Shown: positions 38,923 through 47,635 of the stretch, piece after piece
How positions within the stretch are numbered: position 1 is the first letter of the stretch
Layout of the letters: each line of letters begins with the position of its first letter
Assembly (NCBI GenBank): GCA_002708765.1
Contig: PAPD01000013.1
Coordinates: 1 to 64,000, forward strand
Reading direction: 5' to 3'
DNA length: 64,000 nucleotides
From: Gammaproteobacteria bacterium
Lineage (GTDB): Bacteria > Pseudomonadota > Gammaproteobacteria > Pseudomonadales > Azotimanducaceae
Position numbers and translations under genes: made by a program
Notes under the pieces: generated by a model
The model's input: the letters and a program-made list of their open reading frames with translations, nothing else
Told to the model about the DNA's origin: nothing
Databases searched by the model: none

Positions 38923-40101
38923 CTAACCGGTAAGAAACAGATCACTCAGGTTCTCGTCGTCAGTTTCTAGAATCCTGTCCACCCAGTTATGGAAATATTG
39001 TCCGCCTCTCTCGTTTCGACCGAAGAGAACATGGTCTCTTGCTCCTAACCGAAGGTTTTTCTGAAGGGCAATACCAGTAGCATAATCCTCCTCCTCTACA
39101 ACATATTCAAGAAGTGCAAACTGCGCCTCTGCTTCTCGTATTTGCTGCTCGGTCTCAGGTTTCTCCTTCATGAGGAAGATCTGGTTTGTATGAGAGGTTT
39201 CCGGAGTATCTCCAGGGAAAAGCTGAGAGATCATGACAGATCGACCGCCCCCATAAAAACTGGCAATCGAAATGTGCGGGAAGATAGTCCAGACCCCAGC
39301 CATAATCCTTTCGTCTGGCCAATCTTCGTCAGGAAGGTCTTCGAATTCCTGCAGAGTCTCATCAGGGCGGCCCATCCTTGTATGTGGTCCCCAGGAATAG
39401 TAATTAGCTTTATTTCCGATATCCGTTCCAAATGTTTCTCGATGGAGAATGGGCAAATGATAGTAATCAAGATAGCCATCGTAAGCTACCTTCCAGTTGG
39501 GGCCTTCTACTCTTTGAGTCTTTTGATGATGCCATGTACCGAAACCAAACTCCGCTAGAAGACCATCGTACCCGGACAAAAACAAACCAATATCCAGTTC
39601 CGAACCAGGATCCAGGGTCACCCACACCAATCCGGCACTCTCGAGACATGGCAACCGAGTTAGGCCATAGCTTTCCTTATCAAGTTCTCCAAATTCCTTG
39701 GCAGAATATACCGCCACAAGATCTCCGTCCGGGTTAAAGGTCCAGGCATGGTAAGGACACGTAAAACGATGCGCTGATCCACAACTCTCCTGAACCAGCC
39801 TTGCTCCCCGATGACTGCACATATTAATGAAAGCCTTAACCCCTTTTTTCGTTCGAGTGATCAGAATTTGCTTGCCAACAGCCTCTATCGTTTTAAAGTC
39901 ACCTAGTTTAGGTATTTCCGCACTGGCTCCAAGAACTAATGGGAGCCGATGAAAAATTTTTTCAGTTTCCTCACGGAAACGATCCGGATCAAAATAATGG
40001 GAAACCGGAACTTTGAAGAGGCCCTTCGCCTGATCCTGGGTTCCCTTGCGTCCGTATTCAAGGTCGCTTCTAGCCATTTCTACTATCTGCGCTCTAGACA
40101 T
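38923..40101 (-). CDS. Aromatic ring-hydroxylating oxygenase alpha subunit (Rieske)
   Basis: CSHRGARLVQESCGSAHRFTCPYHAW Rieske motif; DGYLDYYHLPILHRETFG Fe site. Confidence 0.9.
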   Translation of the reverse strand: MSRAQIVEMARSDLEYGRKGTQDQAKGLFKVPVSHYFDPDRFREETEKIFHRLPLVLGASAEIPKLGDFKTIEAVGKQILITRTKKGVKAFINMCSHRGARLVQESCGSAHRFTCPYHAWTFNPDGDLVAVYSAKEFGELDKESYGLTRLPCLESAGLVWVTLDPGSELDIGLFLSGYDGLLAEFGFGTWHHQKTQRVEGPNWKVAYDGYLDYYHLPILHRETFGTDIGNKANYYSWGPHTRMGRPDETLQEFEDLPDEDWPDERIMAGVWTIFPHISIASFYGGGRSVMISQLFPGDTPETSHTNQIFLMKEKPETEQQIREAEAQFALLEYVVEEEDYATGIALQKNLRLGARDHVLFGRNERGGQYFHNWVDRILETDDENLSDLFLTG

Positions 40102-40239
40102 GTTTTGCTCCTCTACTATGTAATAAGAATATCACACCAGCTTTATAACGTTAGAGCATTTTTTTCGTTTCAAGTTCCACAAGCCTCCGGAATATCCTCT
40201 ATAGGCCACTAGCTCGGGACTTTTCCTGGAGAGAGCGAG

Positions 40240-40476
40240 TTGATATCATTTGAGTTCCACTGCTTATGGTATCCTCAAATTTTGACAAGATTACTACAGT
40301 TCCTCTATTCACCCACGGCCTTCGCATTGGGCTTTCTGATGCCACTTTGTTCCCAAACACTTATCTGGTTCGAATTTACTGATAGCTGGCAACTCGCCTA
40401 TTCAGCAGGCTTTCTTATTTCGCTTTTTTTTGGTCTGTTAGCCCAGTTTCGAGGTAGTTGGATATGGTTGAAGTAG
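40240..40476 (+). CDS. Putative small two-TM membrane protein (TTG start) overlapping desaturase start
   Basis: 78 aa, two hydrophobic stretches; GGAGAG upstream of TTG; overlaps next CDS by 13 nt (from ATG 40464). Confidence 0.45.
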   Translation: MISFEFHCLWYPQILTRLLQFLYSPTAFALGFLMPLCSQTLIWFEFTDSWQLAYSAGFLISLFFGLLAQFRGSWIWLK

Positions 40477-41378
40477 TAACTGAAAATACCGAATTAAGTC
40501 TGGATAGGTCCGGTGCGAATAGATGGGATTCGATGACTGACGAGCAACTGGATTCTCTCGAGAGGAAAATCGCTGAAAAATATATGCATATGGTCCCCTG
40601 GGGAGCAGTTATCTGGGGACTTGGAAATCTAGCCATATGGTTATCACTCTGGCCGCTTGTCCTACTTGGCTATCTCCCAGTCTGGATTGGATTTATTGTT
40701 GCCTCCCTAAATGTGACTCTTAGCTATTTGCCCTCGCATGAAGCACAACACAATATTATTGCTGTAGAAGGAAGCCCCCTTAGATGGCTAAACGAATTAG
40801 TTGGTCACTTGTCAGTCATACCGCTAGGCACTCCCTACAGGATGCTAAAATATACGCACTACGAACATCACAAACACACAAACCACCCGGAATTAGACCC
40901 CGACTACGCAATTCATGCGAAATCCGACTGGCACTTTCTATGGAAGAGCATTCTTAATAGACAACCGGAATCAGATCGCAGTGGTGCCTATCCAAAATCA
41001 CTTCTGAGGACCGGTCACGATAACACTATAATCGATGGTCTGTTAATGCAAGGAGCATACCTGACAGTGCTTTTTGCACTCGCCTGGTCAGGATATGCAA
41101 TAGAAGCAGCGCTACTCTGGTGGGTACCTCGGCATATTGGTATCACTTATATCGAGTACTACCTAAGCTGGGCACCACATCACCCGGGCAAAGATCAGGG
41201 GAGATATAAAGATACCCGCGGATTCAAAAGCTATGTCGGAAATTTGTTATCACTGGGGATGCAATATCATATCGTCCACCACCTCTATCCTAGGATTCCA
41301 CTAAGCAAAACACCTGCAGCCTATCGCGAACTCCGACCAATTCTGGAAAAGAAAGGGTGTGATCTAGGAGCACTATAA
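40464..41378 (+). CDS. Membrane fatty acid desaturase / hydroxylase-like di-iron protein
   Basis: His boxes HEAQHN, HYEHHKHTNH, HIVHHLYP; multi-TM. Confidence 0.88.
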   Translation: MVEVVTENTELSLDRSGANRWDSMTDEQLDSLERKIAEKYMHMVPWGAVIWGLGNLAIWLSLWPLVLLGYLPVWIGFIVASLNVTLSYLPSHEAQHNIIAVEGSPLRWLNELVGHLSVIPLGTPYRMLKYTHYEHHKHTNHPELDPDYAIHAKSDWHFLWKSILNRQPESDRSGAYPKSLLRTGHDNTIIDGLLMQGAYLTVLFALAWSGYAIEAALLWWVPRHIGITYIEYYLSWAPHHPGKDQGRYKDTRGFKSYVGNLLSLGMQYHIVHHLYPRIPLSKTPAAYRELRPILEKKGCDLGAL

Positions 41379-41395
41379 GGAAAGAGGTCAGAATC

Positions 41396-42657
41396 ATGGA
41401 GAAGAAGCTTCAGACAAGAAATATAATGATAGAACAAGCAGCCTCTACCCCCATCGAAAAAATTGATCTAAGCAACTGGTTCCTAAATGAAGAAGATGCC
41501 ATTTGGCCTTATTTTGAAAGACTTCGAAACGAAGCACCCGTGCACTACCTGGATAATTCACGTTATGGTCCTTACTGGTCAATCACAAGATTTTCCGATA
41601 TCAAAAAAATTGATCAGGATCATAAAGCGTTCTCTTCCGAGCCCTCGATAGGGATAGAAAACCCGGTCACCGATTTCGAAACTCCCATGTTCATCGCGAT
41701 GGATCAACCAAAACACGATATCCAGCGAAAAACGGTAACACCGGCGGTTGCCCCCAGAAATCTCGCTGAACTCGAGCCCCTTATAAGGAGCAGAGTAGAA
41801 AAAATTCTCGACAGTTTGCCAGTGGATACAAACTTCAACTGGGTCGACAGGGTCTCGATAGAATTGACCACACAGATGCTAGCAACACTATTCGATTTTC
41901 CCTTTGAAGATAGATACTTGCTCACAAAATGGTCCGATGTGGCCACACTCGGAAGTGCGAGCGGGTACGTTAAAAATGCAAAAGAAAGACAAGCGGAATT
42001 GATGAGGTGTCTAGAATACTTTAAAAAGCTGTGGAACGAACGAGAAAACAAGAGCCAAGGGTTTGATCTAATCTCTTTGATGGCCAACAGTAACGAGACT
42101 CGGGAGGTAATATCCCGCCCCCTAGAATTTCTGGGGAATCTTATCCTGCTTATTGTTGGAGGCAACGACACCACAAGAAATTCTATATCTGGAGGCGTGC
42201 TTGCTCTAAATAATTTCCCGTCGGAATATGACAAGTTGAGGAGAGACCCTTCACTCATTCCTAACATGGTTTCGGAAATCATACGCTGGCAAACGCCTCT
42301 CGCTTATATGAGAAGAACCGCAAACCACGACATAGAAATCCAGAAAAAAACAATTAAAAGGGCGAGAAAGTCATCATGTGGTACGCCTCTGGCAATAAGG
42401 ATGAAACCATTTTTCCGGATCCGCACCAACTTATTATAGATAGAAAAAATGCCCGTCAGCATCTTTCCTTTGGTTATGGCATTCATCGTTGTATGGGGAA
42501 CCGGTTAGCCGAATTGCAGCTAAGAATACTCTGGGAAGAAATTCTGAAAAGATTCGATAATATAGAAGTTCTTGGGAGCCCCACTAGAACAAGGGCAGTG
42601 ATGATTCGAGGATATTCAGAACTCCAGGTAAAATTAACAGAAAAAAAGAACGTCTGA
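41396..42657 (+). pseudogene. Cytochrome P450, CYP153-like, split by a single-nucleotide frameshift (about 42356-42360)
   Basis: ORFs 41396..42439 and 42376..42657 together form a complete CYP153; inserting one A in AAAA at 42356-42359 restores KKTIKKGEKVIMWYASGN; repaired length 421 codons including stop. Confidence 0.88.
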
Positions 42658-42690
42658 GCCCGCTCGTTTCCATGTTTTCGTTACATGACT

Positions 42691-42899
42691 CTAGAAGTCA
42701 TATTTGAATCCGAACAGGATTTCATAGCTAGAATCACCTCCCATAATGGGTTTCACTGTCTCACCACCCGCCCGTATATGTTCAAAAGATCCACCTCATC
42801 GAGAACATCCCGGTAAGCACCAAACAGATTAGTCAGATATCTATCGCTATAAGCACCCACGCTTTTTTTGCCAACACTAAATTTCTTATCAATTCTAGA
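42691..42899 (-). pseudogene. Remnant of an outer-membrane protein C-terminus
   Basis: Minus-strand reading SRIDKKFSVGKKSVGAYSDRYLTNLFGAYRDVLDE / (frame change) GGSFEHIRAGGETVKPIMGGDSSYEILFGFKYDF*; terminal aromatic-Phe pattern of beta-barrel OMPs. Confidence 0.45.
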
Positions 42900-42938
42900 G
42901 TACTACCGGAACGGAATTTAAGAGTAGGGGCAATATTT

Positions 42939-43670
42939 CTATGGCCCCAAACAATCTACTGATTCGCGAAGATAGTTCTCAGAAAGTTTTGAAGCTGATT
43001 TGTCGGGATATTGATCAATGACTTGACCAAGAAGACTTTTTGCTCTTTCGCAGTTCCCCAGCGCGTGGTGAACCTTCCCTAACGCATAAGCCGCATCGGG
43101 AACCTTGGAATGATCAGGGAAATAGACCAGCACCTGGGCGAGAGCTTGCCGAGCCTGTTCCAGATCCGGATCAATCTTGTCTGCGTAGACCAGACCCAAC
43201 CAATAATAAGCGTTGGCTAGGAGCTGACTATCCGGAAAACTTTGAATAAAACTCCGAAGCTGCTCTATAGCTCTATCGAATTGTTTATTTCTGATTAGTA
43301 ACTGGGCCGTCTCATATAGATCCCTTTCTCCGCTATGGTCAAAATCTGGCAAATCACTCACCGCACTTTCACCGGTTTCTTCTTTTCCCACCGACGAATC
43401 ACGCTCGTATAGAATTGATTGAAGTCTGGAATCTAGCTCTAAATAACGATCATCTCCAATAGATTTCTGTTTTTTCAGTTGATAGCCAAGATTTTCTATC
43501 AAGCCTCGAAGCTCTCGAACTTCTTGTTGAAGGAGTTGGAGCTGATATTGATTCTCGGCTTCTGAACTAGCAGCCGCACCCTTCCAATAAGAAAGACAAA
43601 TAAAAGAAAAGAAGATCAATACGATTCCTGATCTTCTTTTCGCCATTAGCGACGGGCTTTTATCTTCCAT
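42939..43670 (-). CDS. cpoB: Tol-Pal cell division coordinator CpoB (YbgF)
   Basis: Signal peptide, coiled coil, YETAQLLIRNKQFDRAIEQLRSFIQSFPDSQLLANAYYWLGLVY TPR; after pal. Confidence 0.93.
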   Translation of the reverse strand: MEDKSPSLMAKRRSGIVLIFFSFICLSYWKGAAASSEAENQYQLQLLQQEVRELRGLIENLGYQLKKQKSIGDDRYLELDSRLQSILYERDSSVGKEETGESAVSDLPDFDHSGERDLYETAQLLIRNKQFDRAIEQLRSFIQSFPDSQLLANAYYWLGLVYADKIDPDLEQARQALAQVLVYFPDHSKVPDAAYALGKVHHALGNCERAKSLLGQVIDQYPDKSASKLSENYLRESVDCLGP

Positions 43671-43690
43671 CGATTTCGATTTCGATTTCG
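43671..43690. repeat. Hexanucleotide tandem repeat (CGATTT)x3 abutting cpoB annotated start
   Basis: cgatttcgatttcgatttcg in pal-cpoB intergenic region. Confidence 0.9.
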
Positions 43691-43695
43691 TTTAC

Positions 43696-44235
43696 TTATC
43701 GATATACTATTTCTACTCGCCGATTCTGAGCCCACCCCGACTCATTATGCATCGTGTTAAATGGTTTTTCCTCACCATAGCTTATAACTTCTATTTGAGA
43801 ATTAGAGGCCCCCTGAGCCACCAAGTATGCTCTGACAGCATTAGCTCTTCGCTCTCCAAGCGCCAGATTGTATTCTCTGGTACCCCTTTCGTCAGCATGG
43901 CCCTCTAACCTGGCTCTCAGATACCTATCACCCGAAAGCGCCGAGGCATGTTTGTCTAACTCAGCATGTCCAGACCTTCTAACGACAGCCTGGTCAAAAT
44001 CAAACAGAAATATACCGCCGAGCGTTTCAGAAATTCCCATACTGTCACTTGATGAAACGACCAGTTTTCCGCTCTCAACTCTTGGACCAACAGGCTCAGC
44101 GGTCTGTTCCTCTACAAAACTTTCCTCAATGGGCTCACTCGGACCGGTGTATTCTGGCTCCTGACTAGCACAACCAACCAGGAATATCGCTGATAACCCA
44201 GTTCCAAGAAGCCTTTGTATTCGGTGAAAATTCAT
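43696..44235 (-). CDS. pal: Peptidoglycan-associated lipoprotein Pal
   Basis: Lipobox FLVGCAS; LEGHADERGTREYNLALGERRANAVRAYL. Confidence 0.97.
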   Translation of the reverse strand: MNFHRIQRLLGTGLSAIFLVGCASQEPEYTGPSEPIEESFVEEQTAEPVGPRVESGKLVVSSSDSMGISETLGGIFLFDFDQAVVRRSGHAELDKHASALSGDRYLRARLEGHADERGTREYNLALGERRANAVRAYLVAQGASNSQIEVISYGEEKPFNTMHNESGWAQNRRVEIVYR

Positions 44236-44380
44236 TTTTTGCTCCTGTTTGCTCTTTCAAACACAAAAATAGAGAGGAATTAAACCACAATTTTGAGAAA
44301 ATATTCACTAATCAACCAAAATATTAGTTTAATTCCCATAGACACCAAACAACTTTTTTGACTTTTTTCCAAAACCGAAA

Positions 44381-45703
44381 TTAATCCAGAGGATTAAAGC
44401 TTTTTTTTGTCTTGGGCGACCAAGCCGGCTCACGCACATCCCCTGAGGAAGACGGCAATCGAAATTTGAGAAGCCCATCCACCGAAACTGTTGCGAGAAT
44501 CCCTTCACCACGATACTGCGTTGCATAAATTACGAGACTTCCATTTGGAGCTACACTAGGAGACTCATCAAGAGATGTTTCTGTCAATACATTTAGACGG
44601 CCATTTCTAAGGTCAAGCATCGCAATATGAAAAACACCTTCACGCCGATGAACCATGACCAAAGCACTTCCGTCGCGCAGCAAACTAGCTTTAGCGTTAT
44701 AGTCACCTTCAAACGTTAGCCTCTGTATCTGGAAATCTTCCAAACGTAGTTGGTAAATCTGAGGTTGTCCTCCTCGATTTGAAGTAAAAATAATAGATTC
44801 TCCATCAGCGCTCCAACTAGGCTCCGTATCTATGCCGTAATGACGCGTCACCCTTCTCAGTTTGCGACTCTGCAATTCCATGATATAAATATCTGGATTA
44901 CCATCTTTGGAAAGGACCAACGCTATTTTTTTCCCATCGGGAGAAAATGCTGGCGCACCGTTTAACCCGGAAAAACTAGTCAGCACCTGACGATTATTTG
45001 ATTTAAGTTCATGCAAATATATAGCGGGCCTTCCTTCACGTTCAAAGGAAACATAGGACACAAATCTTCCATCAGGTGACCAAGTAGCCGAAAGTAATGG
45101 CTCATCTGATTCAAGAATCTGTCTAACATTTCGACCATCAGAATCCGCAATATTTAGCGAGAAAAGTCGCGAATCCGCATTTTCTTCTACCGTTACATAC
45201 ATTATCTCGGTAGAAAAAGCACCTTCGGTCCCAGTAACTTCCTTGTAAACCTGGTCGCTAACGTAGTGAGCCATATCTCTAAGCTCGTTAGGCAGCCCCA
45301 GAATACTTTGCGACAGGACTGTGGTCCCTTTTGCTATATCAAACATTTCAAAATTCAGCTTGACCATGACTCCATCAGGCTCTATGCGACCGAACACCAA
45401 ATATTCAACACCCAGCATTCGCCAATCCCGAACAAACACTTGCGACTCTTCTTCTGGATAACTCAGCATCTGGGCCTGATCAATTGCTTCGAATCGTCCA
45501 GATATTGTTAGGTCTGCTGAAACGATCTCATCAATCTTTACGGGAGGCATTCTTTTACCCTTCCATACGAAAGGAACGATCGCAATCTTGGTTGCGTTAT
45601 CTAGCCCCTGGGTAATTTCTATCCGGAGTTCCGCCAAGGTATTTGTAAAGAAAGATGAAGAAACAAAAACAAGCAAAATTCTCAAAACGGATTTTTTAAC
45701 CAT
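44381..45703 (-). CDS. tolB: Tol-Pal system beta-propeller protein TolB
   Basis: IAIVPFVWKG; repeated WSPDGR/FSPDGKKIA propeller motifs; between tolA and pal. Confidence 0.97.
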   Translation of the reverse strand: MVKKSVLRILLVFVSSSFFTNTLAELRIEITQGLDNATKIAIVPFVWKGKRMPPVKIDEIVSADLTISGRFEAIDQAQMLSYPEEESQVFVRDWRMLGVEYLVFGRIEPDGVMVKLNFEMFDIAKGTTVLSQSILGLPNELRDMAHYVSDQVYKEVTGTEGAFSTEIMYVTVEENADSRLFSLNIADSDGRNVRQILESDEPLLSATWSPDGRFVSYVSFEREGRPAIYLHELKSNNRQVLTSFSGLNGAPAFSPDGKKIALVLSKDGNPDIYIMELQSRKLRRVTRHYGIDTEPSWSADGESIIFTSNRGGQPQIYQLRLEDFQIQRLTFEGDYNAKASLLRDGSALVMVHRREGVFHIAMLDLRNGRLNVLTETSLDESPSVAPNGSLVIYATQYRGEGILATVSVDGLLKFRLPSSSGDVREPAWSPKTKKSFNPLD

Positions 45704-45705
45704 TC

Positions 45706-46470
45706 CTACAACCTCAAATCATCAGGGCGGAAAAGCAGTGTAAATTCTCGAAAATTTCTTTCAAACAATAAATTATCTCGAGGGACTGAAAGGTTCCCAG
45801 CGAGCAATACTGCGCGGGTCGCTGATCTATCAAAAGCGTCGTTTCCACTAGATTCTTCAATTTTTGCCTGCATCACCTCGCCTGTAGGCAACAGCAAAAC
45901 ACGCAACAAGCACGTCATACCATTCCTTGCACTTGGAGGTCTAGACCATTTCTTAATAATTTCTTGCTGTATTATTGCTACATGGGCCAACACTTTTTCT
46001 TTCTCGGTCTTCGCTTTCCATAACCTTTCCTCTTCAAGAATAGCTCGATCTAAATCGCTAGAAAAATCAACCCTGACCGGATCTTCTCTATGTTCAATAC
46101 CATTTTTTTTTCCTGACTCCTTAGGCTTCGATGAGTCCTTTTTTCTTTCCGGATCAATTCTTTTTACTCCCTCTGATTCATTGGTTTTTTGCCAGTTATT
46201 CACTCGGCTATTTATTATTCCTTCTTCTAATCTTCGTGCTTCAATAATTCGATTGATCTCGTTTGCATTTGAAGTACTCAGATCTTCAGCCTCTGAAACA
46301 GATGAATCGAAATATAATTCGGCTTGTATGTAGTAATCCCGCCTATCGCTTACCGTAATAGAAAGGTTTTCATAATTTACTGATAACAAAGCTAATGCAC
46401 CAGCGTGCACTGCGAGAGCGCAAAAAAAAGCAAGACCGTAAAATGAAGAATCCGATATATTTCTAATCAT
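45706..46470 (-). CDS. tolA: Cell envelope protein TolA
   Basis: Single N-terminal TM, charged middle, C-terminal CLLRVLLLPTGEVMQAKIEESSGNDAFDRSATRAV. Confidence 0.9.
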   Translation of the reverse strand: MIRNISDSSFYGLAFFCALAVHAGALALLSVNYENLSITVSDRRDYYIQAELYFDSSVSEAEDLSTSNANEINRIIEARRLEEGIINSRVNNWQKTNESEGVKRIDPERKKDSSKPKESGKKNGIEHREDPVRVDFSSDLDRAILEEERLWKAKTEKEKVLAHVAIIQQEIIKKWSRPPSARNGMTCLLRVLLLPTGEVMQAKIEESSGNDAFDRSATRAVLLAGNLSVPRDNLLFERNFREFTLLFRPDDLRL

Positions 46471-46487
46471 CGACTTTGTATCACTTC

Positions 46488-46910
46488 CTAACTTTTTGGA
46501 GGCTGAGTAATAAGACCTACACTAACAGCTCCGGATTGACGCAAAATTTCCATAATTTCAATAATCTTGCCATATGGAAGCGTTTTATCACCTTCCACCA
46601 AAATCTTAACATTCGAATTTACGGCCAGAATCTTTTTCGTGTTCTCAGCTATCTTGCTCTTGGAGCTTGGGATACCTTTTTCTCCAATGTTGAAAAAGAG
46701 AGTCCCATCCTTTTTTATGGAGACGATTAACGTTTGCGATTCATCATCTATCGTCATCGGTTCCGATATGGCCTCAGGTAACTCGATTTTTATTCCTTGA
46801 GTCATTAAGGGCGCGGTAACCATAAAAATCACCAACAAGACAAGCATTACATCAATATATGGCACTACATTAATTTCAGACATAGGTTTTCTGCGATGAG
46901 CTTTCGCCAT
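46488..46910 (-). CDS. tolR: Biopolymer transport protein TolR
   Basis: MSEINVVPYIDVMLVLLVIFMVTAPLMTQGI. Confidence 0.96.
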   Translation of the reverse strand: MAKAHRRKPMSEINVVPYIDVMLVLLVIFMVTAPLMTQGIKIELPEAISEPMTIDDESQTLIVSIKKDGTLFFNIGEKGIPSSKSKIAENTKKILAVNSNVKILVEGDKTLPYGKIIEIMEILRQSGAVSVGLITQPPKS

Positions 46911-46912
46911 AG

Positions 46913-47590
46913 TCAGCCCTTCTGACTCGCTCTAGAAAGAATACTGCTAAACTCTTCTGTAAAAGCCTCGAATCTGTTTAGTATTATTTCTACTTGAGCA
47001 GAGTATCGGTTATAAGAAATTACTGCAGGAATTGCCGCGAACAGGCCAATTGCAGTAGCAATAAGAGCCTCCGAAATACCCGGAGCCACGACCGCCAACG
47101 AAGCCTGATTAACGGTCGCAAGTCCACGAAAAGAATTCATAATTCCCCACACCGTTCCAAAAAGCCCTATATAAGGACTTGTTGAACCTACGGTAGCTAA
47201 AAAAGATAAGTGCGTTTCTAGCCTCTCTTCTTCTCTTGCCAATGCCACTCTCATCGCCCGCTGCACATTTTGCATTACTCTATCGGAATCGATCGCATTC
47301 TGCGCATTAGATCTGGTAAATTCTTTAAAGCCTGAAGCGAAAATATGTTCAAGGCCAATCTGGTCAATTTCTTCTGCATCCAGCTCTCTATATATTTGAC
47401 CAAGATCTTTGCCTGACCAAAATTCATTTTCAAATTGCTGAGCGTGACCTCGTATCGCAGCCAAGGCAAATCCTTTCTGGAAAATCATGATCCAGGATAT
47501 CAAAGAACCTCCAATGAGAATGCCCATGACAACCTGGACTACGACACTGGCATTGAGTATCAGGTAAAAAATGGAAACAGGTTCAGTCAA
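46913..47590 (-). CDS. tolQ: Biopolymer transport protein TolQ
   Basis: FLATVGSTSPYIGLFGTVWGIMNSFRGL. Confidence 0.97.
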   Translation of the reverse strand: MTEPVSIFYLILNASVVVQVVMGILIGGSLISWIMIFQKGFALAAIRGHAQQFENEFWSGKDLGQIYRELDAEEIDQIGLEHIFASGFKEFTRSNAQNAIDSDRVMQNVQRAMRVALAREEERLETHLSFLATVGSTSPYIGLFGTVWGIMNSFRGLATVNQASLAVVAPGISEALIATAIGLFAAIPAVISYNRYSAQVEIILNRFEAFTEEFSSILSRASQKG

Positions 47591-47635
47591 ATCACTCTCT
47601 CCGAAAAAGGCATAATACCATTATATAAAATCATT

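Noticed and set aside
41704-42282. 192-aa minus-strand ORF antisense to the CYP153
   Set aside because: Fully inside a conserved P450 coding region on the other strand; no recognisable domain; shadow ORF.
42344-42350. A7 run just before the CYP153 frameshift as a transcriptional slippage rescue site
   Set aside because: Adding an A there yields CAG AAA AAA AAC AAT TAA (stop); deleting an A gives the wrong downstream frame, so slippage at A7 cannot restore the ORF.
44329-44526. 65-aa minus ORF at the tolB 3' end
   Set aside because: Out-of-frame overlap with tolB; no conservation signal.
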